Source of the DNA: an uncultured Catenibacterium sp.
GTDB taxonomy: Bacteria > Bacillota_I > Bacilli_A > Erysipelotrichales > Coprobacillaceae
Reading direction: 5' to 3'
Length of the DNA stretch: 8,373 nt
Assembly: GCF_900764565.1 (NCBI RefSeq)
Contig: NZ_CAAFOM010000191.1
Location: 1-8,373, forward strand
Part shown: positions 1 to 4,573 of the stretch, piece after piece
Numbering within the stretch: position 1 is the first letter of the stretch
Layout of the letters: each line of letters opens with the position of its first letter
Notes under the pieces: generated by a model
Told to the model about the DNA's origin: nothing
Seen by the model: only the letters and a program-made list of their open reading frames with translations
Database searches by the model: none
Made by a program: the position numbers and the translations under genes

Positions 1-34
1 ATGTGTAAGGAAATTTACAAGGAGGAATTAGATT

Positions 35-775
35 ATGGGTAGAGCTCATGAAGTACGTAAAGCCGCAATGGCAAAGACTGCTGCTAAGAAAACTAAACTT
101 TATTCTTACTATGGTAAAGAAATCTATTTAGCAGCGAAGGCAGGCGGCCCTGAACCGGACGGTAATCTAAGCCTTAGAAGATTAATTGAAAAAGCAAAGA
201 AAGATCAGGTTCCTGGAGACGTTATCAAGCGTGCGATTGATAAAGTTAAGAACGGTGCTGTAGAAGATTATGAAAGTGTACAGTTTGAAGGTTTTGGTCC
301 TTCAGGATCAACTGTTATTGTTAAATGTTTAACAGATAACATCAACCGTACTATTTCACAGGTACGTCCTGCATTCACTAAATCAAAAGCTAAGCTTGGT
401 GCTGAAGGTTCAGTATCTTATTTATATGATGTAGAATCTGTTGTTCAGTTCAAAGGAATGGACGAAGAAACTGCAATTGATGCATTAATCGAAGGCGAAG
501 TTGATCCTAAAGATATCGTTACTTTAGAAGATGGCAGCTTAAAGATTACTGGTGAACCAACTGATTACAACGCAATCAAGACAGCTATTGAAAATAAGCT
601 TCCTGATGTTGAATTTGATGTTGATGAAATCCAGACTAAACCACAGGAAACAGTTGAACTTGAAGGTGAAGATATGGTATTATTCGAAAGATTAATGAAT
701 CTTCTTAATGACTGTGATGATGTTGACCAGGTTTATCACAACGTTTCTAACTATGATGATGGTGAAGAAGAATAG
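35..775 (+). CDS. yebC: YebC/YeeN-family (YebC2-type) translation-associated protein
   Basis: A complete 246-residue protein of the YebC/TACO1 family, the usual length. The N-terminus (MGRAHEVRKAAMAKTAAKK) is lysine- and arginine-rich, followed by the conserved YGKEIYLAAKAGG segment, then FEGFGPSGSTVIVKCLTDNINRT (about residues 85-107) and GSVSYLYD (about 125-132). Its MGR start and YGKEIY segment resemble the YeeN/YeeI (YebC2) branch more than the E. coli YebC branch, which starts MAGHSKW. Older annotations call the family DNA-binding transcriptional regulators; more recent work on relatives points to a ribosome-associated role relieving stalling at proline-rich sequences. The C-terminus is acidic (DDGEEE). 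The start is fixed by AAGGAGG at 19-25, 9 nt before the ATG. Its promoter is outside the window. The TAG stop lies inside the stem of a terminator. Family assignment is secure; the molecular role is by homology. Confidence 0.95.
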   Translation: MGRAHEVRKAAMAKTAAKKTKLYSYYGKEIYLAAKAGGPEPDGNLSLRRLIEKAKKDQVPGDVIKRAIDKVKNGAVEDYESVQFEGFGPSGSTVIVKCLTDNINRTISQVRPAFTKSKAKLGAEGSVSYLYDVESVVQFKGMDEETAIDALIEGEVDPKDIVTLEDGSLKITGEPTDYNAIKTAIENKLPDVEFDVDEIQTKPQETVELEGEDMVLFERLMNLLNDCDDVDQVYHNVSNYDDGEEE

Positions 776-795
776 CGAGAGCTATTCTTTTTTTT
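764..795 (+). terminator. Intrinsic terminator of yebC
   Basis: GAATAGC (770-776), a GAGA loop, GCTATTC (781-787) and eight T (788-795). A-rich bases upstream can also pair with the T-run, so the stem could extend to about 764. The yebC stop codon (773-775) is part of the 5' arm. Perfect 7-bp core stem with a tetraloop and clean U-tract. Confidence 0.92.
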
Positions 796-798
796 CGC

Positions 799-826
799 AA
801 AAAAATACGGTTCTTATGAACCGTAT
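799..826 (-). terminator. Intrinsic terminator of the malic enzyme gene
   Basis: Read on the minus strand: ATACGGTTC, an ATAA loop, GAACCGTAT (9 bp; + strand 805-813 with 818-826), then a run of T (complement of the A-run 799-805). It begins 5 nt after the TAA stop of the malic enzyme gene and sits tail to tail with the yebC terminator, so the two convergent genes are insulated in about 60 nt. Confidence 0.92.
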
Positions 827-831
827 CCTAA

Positions 832-2010
832 TTACTTATGGGCAATAACGTCTTCCTTGATTGCCTGATCACTGACTGCCTTGGCAACAGTTACTGCTAC
901 ACGAGGATCAGTCGCACGAGGAATGATGTAATCCTTATTTAATTCTTCATCGCTTACAAGGCTTGCTAGACCCTTTGCAGCGGCTAATTTCATACCTTCA
1001 GTAATCTTAGTCGCATGAACATCTAAAGCACCTCTAAATAAGCCTGGGAAGGCTAATACGTTATTGATCTGGTTAGGGAAATCTGAACGTCCAGTTCCTA
1101 CTACCCCGGCCCCTGCATCTACTGCATCATGATATTTGATTTCAGGTTCTGGATTAGCCATTGCAAATACAATAGGCTTTTCCTTCATTGACTGAACCAT
1201 CTCTTTAGTAAGAAGTCCTGGAGCTGAAACACCAATAAAGACATCTGCTTCTTTTACTGCTTCGGCCATAGTCATACGTTTATTAGATTTATTTGTGATT
1301 TCTGTTAATTCCTGAGTTAAGAAATCATACTTGTCATAATCATCCTTGATTACAATACCATTGATATTAAAGCCATAGATTTCCTTTACACCTAAATCAT
1401 GAATCATATGGATAATAGAACTTCCTGCAGCACCTGTACCACTTACTACAATAGTCACATCTTCTGGTTTCTTATCAACAACCTTTAAAGCATTCACTAA
1501 AGCAGCAGTAACGACAATAGCTGTACCATGCTGGTCATCATGGAATACAGGAATGTCTAATTCTTTCTTAAGTGTTCTTTCAATTTCTACACAACGTGGT
1601 GCACTGATATCTTCTAAGTTAATTCCACCAAAAGTAGGGGCAATCTGTTTACAGAACTTAATGATTTCCTGAGGATCCTTTGTATCAATACAAAGAGGAA
1701 CAGCATCAATATTCGCATATTTCTTAAATAAAATAGATTTACCTTCCATAACTGGAAGTCCTGCAGCAGGACCAATATCACCTAGACCTAATACGGCAGT
1801 TCCATCACTCACTACTGCCACACTATTACCCTTCCATGTATAATCATATACAGTTTCTGGATTATTGTGGATTTCACGACATGGCTGTGCTACACCTGGT
1901 GTATAAGCCATTGATAAATCTTCCATTGTTTCCATTGGGACCTTCACATTGATTTCCATCTTACCATGATGTTCTTTATGAAGTGCTAATGCTTTTTCAT
2001 ATATATCCAT
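832..2010 (-). CDS. Malic enzyme (NAD(P)-dependent, short single-domain type)
   Basis: A 392-residue malate dehydrogenase (decarboxylating), converting malate to pyruvate and CO2 with reduction of NAD(P). Visible motifs, numbered from MDIYEKAL: YTPGVAQPC with the proton-donor Tyr36; GDIGPAAGLPVMEGK with the general-base Lys91; metal ligands Glu133-Asp134 (LEDISAPR) and Asp159 (FHDDQHGTA); Rossmann loop GTGAAG (191-196); ANPEPEI; and GTGRSDFPNQINN near 305-317. It lacks the C-terminal phosphotransacetylase-like domain of long MaeB proteins, so it belongs to the compact bacterial class of about 390-410 residues. An ATG seven codons upstream (2031) is open, but the ribosome site AAGGAG (2018-2023) lies between the two and serves the ATG at 2010. 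It has its own promoter and terminator, so it is monocistronic. Cofactor preference cannot be told from the sequence alone. Confidence 0.96.
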   Translation of the reverse strand: MDIYEKALALHKEHHGKMEINVKVPMETMEDLSMAYTPGVAQPCREIHNNPETVYDYTWKGNSVAVVSDGTAVLGLGDIGPAAGLPVMEGKSILFKKYANIDAVPLCIDTKDPQEIIKFCKQIAPTFGGINLEDISAPRCVEIERTLKKELDIPVFHDDQHGTAIVVTAALVNALKVVDKKPEDVTIVVSGTGAAGSSIIHMIHDLGVKEIYGFNINGIVIKDDYDKYDFLTQELTEITNKSNKRMTMAEAVKEADVFIGVSAPGLLTKEMVQSMKEKPIVFAMANPEPEIKYHDAVDAGAGVVGTGRSDFPNQINNVLAFPGLFRGALDVHATKITEGMKLAAAKGLASLVSDEELNKDYIIPRATDPRVAVTVAKAVSDQAIKEDVIAHK

Positions 2011-2017
2011 AATTATT

Positions 2018-2023
2018 CTCCTT
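2018..2023 (-). promoter_or_regulatory. Ribosome binding site that sets the malic enzyme start
   Basis: AAGGAG on the minus strand, 7 nt upstream of the ATG at 2010. It lies inside the longer open frame that begins at 2031, so the upstream ATG would place the ribosome site within the coding sequence. This favours the shorter product starting MDIYEKAL, which also matches the family's N-terminus. Confidence 0.88.
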
Positions 2024-2043
2024 ATCAACATTTTTACACCAAA

Positions 2044-2072
2044 ATTATACGAAGCATTGAAAGAGAAGTCAA
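2044..2072 (-). promoter_or_regulatory. Consensus SigA-type promoter of the malic enzyme gene
   Basis: Minus strand: -35 TTGACT (2067-2072), 17-nt spacer, -10 TATAAT (2044-2049). Transcription should begin near 2037, giving a short leader before the ribosome site at 2018-2023. The -35 box overlaps the T-rich tail of the upstream manA terminator. Confidence 0.88.
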
Positions 2073-2095
2073 TAAAAGAGCACTTTCGTGCTCTT
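2071..2095 (-). terminator. Intrinsic terminator of manA
   Basis: Minus strand: AAGAGCAC, a GAAA tetraloop, GTGCTCTT (8 bp; + strand 2076-2083 with 2088-2095), followed by TTATTG. The stem is perfect but the U-tract is broken by an A and runs straight into the malic enzyme -35 box, so termination may be incomplete. Confidence 0.8.
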
Positions 2096-2102
2096 AAATG
2101 AA

Positions 2103-3038
2103 TTATAGAGTTGTCACCATTAATTCTAGTCCACCTTCATAATGTACTAGATCAACATCAGAACAGATGATGAACTGATCACCCTTCTTAATAGGCATAT
2201 CATTGACAGTACCCTCACCATCAATAACTGATACTAACTGGAATGGATCATCATTCTTAATTTCTGTGCTACCTTCAATTAAGTAATGATCTACAGTTAA
2301 ATATTCGCATTTTAAATATCTAGTCTTAGAACCATGGTCTAATTTAGTATTCACGAATAATTTATTCTGATCTAGGTCAGCTGGTACCTTTGTACAGTCG
2401 ATTGACTGCTGTACATGTAATTCTCTTTCTTTACCATCATCACCTTTACGATGATAATCATAGACACGATAAGTGACATCTGAAGACTGCTGTGCTTCAT
2501 AGATTAATGAACCACCACAGATAGCATGCAATGTACCTGCCGGGATATAGAAGAAATCACTTTTATGGATTTTAAAACGATTCAATAATTCATCATACTT
2601 ATCTTCTTCAATATCCTTAATGAATTCTTCTTTAGTTTTAGCATAATGACCCATAACCATATCTGTATCAACATCTGCCTGTAATACATACCATGATTCA
2701 GTCTTACCTAAAGAATTTTCATGGATTTTAGCATATTCATTATCTGGATGTACCTGTACAGATAAATCCTGTTTTGCATCAATGATCTTTACAAGTAATG
2801 GGAACTGATCACCTTCTACATTACCAAATAATTCACGATGATTTTCAAACATCCATGATACTGTTTTTCCTTTATATTCACCTTCAACGATTGGGCAATC
2901 GCCGTTCTTATGACCTGAAATAACCCAAGCTTCACCTGTATGATCACTTGGGATATCATAGCCATAAACATCTCTTAACTTAGTTCCACCCCAGATTTTT
3001 TCTTTTAAAACTGGCTGGACCTTTAAAATATGACCCAT
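2103..3038 (-). CDS. manA: Mannose-6-phosphate isomerase, class I (cupin, zinc)
   Basis: A complete 311-residue type I phosphomannose isomerase of the compact Bacillota form, interconverting mannose-6-phosphate and fructose-6-phosphate in the cytoplasm. The N-terminal hallmark KIWGGTKL (14-21) is present. Zinc ligands are all visible: Gln95 and His97 (VQVHPDNEYA), Glu114 (GKTESWYVL) and His171 (PAGTLHAI). The conserved arginine segment DVTYRVYDY follows at 187-195, and the remainder is the C-terminal cupin half. The start is supported by AGGAGGA (3046-3052), 7 nt before the ATG. It lies downstream of the DUF523 gene with no clear terminator between them, so it may be read from its own promoter, by readthrough, or both. 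No sugar transporter is adjacent, so its role (mannose use or supply of mannose-6-P for glycan synthesis) is not shown by context. Confidence 0.95.
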   Translation of the reverse strand: MGHILKVQPVLKEKIWGGTKLRDVYGYDIPSDHTGEAWVISGHKNGDCPIVEGEYKGKTVSWMFENHRELFGNVEGDQFPLLVKIIDAKQDLSVQVHPDNEYAKIHENSLGKTESWYVLQADVDTDMVMGHYAKTKEEFIKDIEEDKYDELLNRFKIHKSDFFYIPAGTLHAICGGSLIYEAQQSSDVTYRVYDYHRKGDDGKERELHVQQSIDCTKVPADLDQNKLFVNTKLDHGSKTRYLKCEYLTVDHYLIEGSTEIKNDDPFQLVSVIDGEGTVNDMPIKKGDQFIICSDVDLVHYEGGLELMVTTL

Positions 3039-3072
3039 TATATATTCCTCCTATTTCATATAATCATATTCT

Positions 3073-3101
3073 AATATATTCATTCCTTTTTTTCTAGTCT
3101 A
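3073..3101 (-). promoter_or_regulatory. manA: Candidate promoter of manA
   Basis: Minus strand: TAGACT (3096-3101), 17-nt spacer, TATATT (3073-3078). The spacing is ideal and the -10 is good; the -35 matches consensus less well. It sits in the 83-nt gap between the DUF523 stop and the manA start, which is otherwise AT-rich with no terminator hairpin that I can see. Confidence 0.5.
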
Positions 3102-3121
3102 GCGCTTACTTTGTATGTTTT

Positions 3122-3556
3122 TTACAGCTTACCTGGATAATTTTCTTCTGTATAAATCTTATATCCTTCTTTTTTAAGTAAACGAACGAATATACCATCT
3201 GCATCAATGACTTTATGAGAGAATGATCCATCATAAATGTGATTTAAGCCACAGCTAGGAGAACGACTCTTTAAAATAACATATTCAATGTCATGTGCTT
3301 TTAGTATTTCAAGTGCCTTCTGTGCGCCTTCTACATATTCCTTTGTAACGTTTTTACCACTCACTGTCTGAACTTGTAGTGGCTCTTCTGATACAATCTC
3401 TGCTGGATCTCTAGGAATACTCAACCCGCCTAATACTTCAGGACATACAAGAACTGCATTTCCTTTTTTATCAATCAGTTCTAATGCATCCTGCTTATTT
3501 GAATCGCCTCGATAAGTACAATTATAGCCACATAAACATTTACTTATTCCAATCAT
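3122..3556 (-). CDS. DUF523 family protein (TudS-like desulfidase candidate)
   Basis: A complete 144-residue DUF523 protein. Family signatures are clear: ISKCLCGYNCTYRG (4-17), VCPEVLGGLSIPRDPAEI (37-54) and LKSRSPSCG (95-103). One characterised DUF523 member, thiouracil desulfidase TudS, removes sulfur from thio-nucleobases using an iron-sulfur cluster held by three conserved cysteines. Cys7, Cys38 and Cys102 here occupy the matching motifs, so a 4Fe-4S enzyme is plausible. Cys9 is an additional cysteine where the family usually has a hydrophobic residue, and Cys13 is in the NC(R/T)Y motif. The gene starts inside the end of the HAD phosphatase gene (17-nt overlap), with ribosome site AAGGAG at 3564-3569, indicating an operon and possible coupling. 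Family call is firm; substrate is not established. Confidence 0.88.
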   Translation of the reverse strand: MIGISKCLCGYNCTYRGDSNKQDALELIDKKGNAVLVCPEVLGGLSIPRDPAEIVSEEPLQVQTVSGKNVTKEYVEGAQKALEILKAHDIEYVILKSRSPSCGLNHIYDGSFSHKVIDADGIFVRLLKKEGYKIYTEENYPGKL

Positions 3557-4193
3557 CTACATACTCCTTGATGTCATGTGCCTTATAAGCGATTTTAGTG
3601 GCACCTGCAGCCTTTAACTCTGCTTCTCCTCTAAATCCCCAGTCGCATCCAATTGTCTTCATAGAAGCGTTAATTCCTGTTTCTATATCAACATTAGAAT
3701 CACCAATAAAGACACATTCATCCTTAGTTAAGCCAATATCTTTTAATGCAAGATTTAAAGAAGTAATATCAGGCTTTTTAGGATAATTGACACAGCCTCC
3801 ATATGTAGTCATAAAACGATCACCAAATAACTTAGGAATAATCACTTCAGCCACTGTATGTGGTTTATTTGTGACACAGGCAAGCTTAATACCTTCTTTA
3901 TGTAAATCTTCTACTAATTCCTTAATTCCTGGATAAGGTGCTGTGTAATCAAAACAATGATTCTTATAATAATCCATGAACTCCTGCAGGCATTGATCAA
4001 ATAAATCCTGATGTTCTTCTCCTAATGCACGTTCAACAAGTTTAAGAACACCATTACCTACATATTGTTTATAATTTTCAATAGGATGTGGTGCTAAACC
4101 ACATACTTCTAATGCATGATTTGTACTTACTGCAAGATCCTTTAAAGAATCAACTAATGTTCCATCTAAATCAAATATACAACCTTTTATCAT
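3540..4193 (-). CDS. HAD-superfamily phosphatase, phosphoglycolate phosphatase-like
   Basis: A 217-residue haloacid dehalogenase hydrolase, subfamily IA, resembling Gph/PGP. All catalytic motifs are present: motif I FDLDGTLVDS with nucleophile Asp8 and acid/base Asp10; an alpha-helical cap; motif II VTNKP with Thr108; the motif III lysine in KKPD (140); and motif IV GDSNVD with Asp165 and Asp169. The likely substrate class is small phosphoesters such as 2-phosphoglycolate, but HAD specificity is hard to infer. The open frame extends to 4250, adding up to 19 residues. I prefer the ATG at 4193 because it starts MIKGCIFDLDGT like relatives and has GGAGG 5 nt upstream. The ATG at 4217 also has a strong ribosome site, so a longer form is possible. 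It overlaps the DUF523 gene by 17 nt and leads that operon. Confidence 0.85.
   Translation of the reverse strand: MIKGCIFDLDGTLVDSLKDLAVSTNHALEVCGLAPHPIENYKQYVGNGVLKLVERALGEEHQDLFDQCLQEFMDYYKNHCFDYTAPYPGIKELVEDLHKEGIKLACVTNKPHTVAEVIIPKLFGDRFMTTYGGCVNYPKKPDITSLNLALKDIGLTKDECVFIGDSNVDIETGINASMKTIGCDWGFRGEAELKAAGATKIAYKAHDIKEYVDDWNK
3564..3569 (-). promoter_or_regulatory. Ribosome binding site of the DUF523 gene inside the HAD gene
   Basis: AAGGAG on the minus strand, 7 nt upstream of the DUF523 ATG (3554-3556). It lies within the last codons of the HAD phosphatase (around EYVDD), so the downstream gene is initiated while the upstream one is still being translated. Confidence 0.8.
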
Positions 4194-4198
4194 AACGA

Positions 4199-4203
4199 CC
4201 TCC
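4199..4203 (-). promoter_or_regulatory. Ribosome binding site for the preferred HAD start
   Basis: GGAGG, 5 nt upstream of the ATG at 4193. It competes with a second site, GGGGAGG at 4227-4233, which stands 9 nt upstream of an in-frame ATG at 4217 and would give a product 8 residues longer. Transcripts starting at the predicted promoter just upstream would contain only the inner site. Confidence 0.65.
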
Positions 4204-4215
4204 ATAATTACACCC

Positions 4216-4244
4216 ATTATAGCATTCCTCCCCTGCAAGTTTAA
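4216..4244 (-). promoter_or_regulatory. Extended -10 promoter for the HAD-DUF523 operon
   Basis: Minus strand: TGC immediately before -10 TATAAT (4216-4221) forms an extended -10; 17 nt upstream is a weak -35, TTAAAC (4239-4244). Transcription would start near 4209, a few bases before the inner ribosome site at 4199-4203. The motif overlaps the ATG at 4217, hence it argues against the longer HAD reading frame. Confidence 0.62.
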
Positions 4245-4258
4245 GAGCAATTCTGCAA

Positions 4259-4287
4259 TTGTTTTCGCTTACAGAGAATGATATAAT
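4259..4287 (+). promoter_or_regulatory. Promoter of the small membrane protein gene
   Basis: -35 TTGTTT (4259-4264), 17-nt spacer, -10 TATAAT (4282-4287), preceded by TGA to give an extended -10. Transcription would start near 4294, only about 15 nt before the ATG. It is back to back with the HAD operon promoter, the two -35 boxes being 14 nt apart. Confidence 0.82.
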
Positions 4288-4308
4288 AGACTGGAATGAG
4301 GTGAAACT

Positions 4309-4503
4309 ATGAACGGATTAAAAGAACATAAATATATGGATTTCTTAACAACTATTGGCTATATCGTATTTGCGTTATGCTGTGTGATTGGCTTCTTTAC
4401 ACATTTATATATTTTATTTGCGGTAGGCTTTATTTCAATCTTCGTATTAAGATTAATTGGCTACTCTTTAGACCGCTTTGAAGAATATAAACGTGGTTAT
4501 TAG
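4309..4503 (+). CDS. Small two-helix membrane protein of unknown function
   Basis: A 64-residue protein I do not recognise. It has a charged N-terminus (MNGLKEHKYMD), two hydrophobic segments (about residues 12-30 and 33-52) joined by a very short turn at T31-H32, and a charged tail (DRFEEYKRGY). Basic residues at both ends suggest both termini are cytoplasmic, a helical hairpin in the membrane. Two adjacent cysteines (24-25) lie in the first helix. Despite its size the evidence for a real gene is good: a strong extended -10 promoter, ribosome site GAGG (4298-4301) 7 nt before the ATG, and an intrinsic terminator that overlaps the TAG stop. It forms its own transcription unit, divergent from the HAD operon and convergent with ileS. 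No function can be assigned from sequence or context. Confidence 0.82.
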   Translation: MNGLKEHKYMDFLTTIGYIVFALCCVIGFFTHLYILFAVGFISIFVLRLIGYSLDRFEEYKRGY

Positions 4504-4525
4504 TCTAGTTTTCTAGACTTTTTTT
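4502..4525 (+). terminator. Intrinsic terminator of the small membrane protein gene
   Basis: AGTCTAG (4502-4508), a TTTT loop, CTAGACT (4513-4519) and a T-run to 4525. The 5' arm contains the last two bases of the TAG stop codon. Perfect 7-bp stem with a clean U-tract. Confidence 0.9.
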
Positions 4526-4535
4526 ATTGCATGAT

Positions 4536-4566
4536 AAAAGGATATGGGAACGCGTCCCATATCCTT
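4536..4566 (-). terminator. ileS: Terminator of ileS, hairpin usable in both directions
   Basis: A 12-bp perfect stem, AAGGATATGGGA (4538-4549) with TCCCATATCCTT (4555-4566), around a 5-nt loop ACGCG. On the minus strand it starts 7 nt after the ileS stop and the 3' arm runs into TTATC, a short U-tract. On the + strand it is followed by eight T (4568-4575), so it can also back up the terminator of the small membrane gene. Confidence 0.88.
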
Positions 4567-4573
4567 GTTTTTT

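Noticed and set aside
1..34. Coding start at the ATG at position 1
   Set aside because: Only a few codons before the yebC ribosome site and ATG; too short to judge and not in a recognisable gene.
3085..3110. Possible terminator after the DUF523 gene (CTAG and AGCGCT palindromes followed by A/T runs)
   Set aside because: The palindromes are too short or lack loop space, and no stem followed by a T-run on the minus strand can be drawn, so readthrough into manA remains possible.
3598..3786. Open frame on the + strand opposite the HAD gene, 62 codons
   Set aside because: It is antisense to a well-supported HAD phosphatase, has no ribosome site or recognisable motifs, and reads as a shadow of the catalytic motif region.
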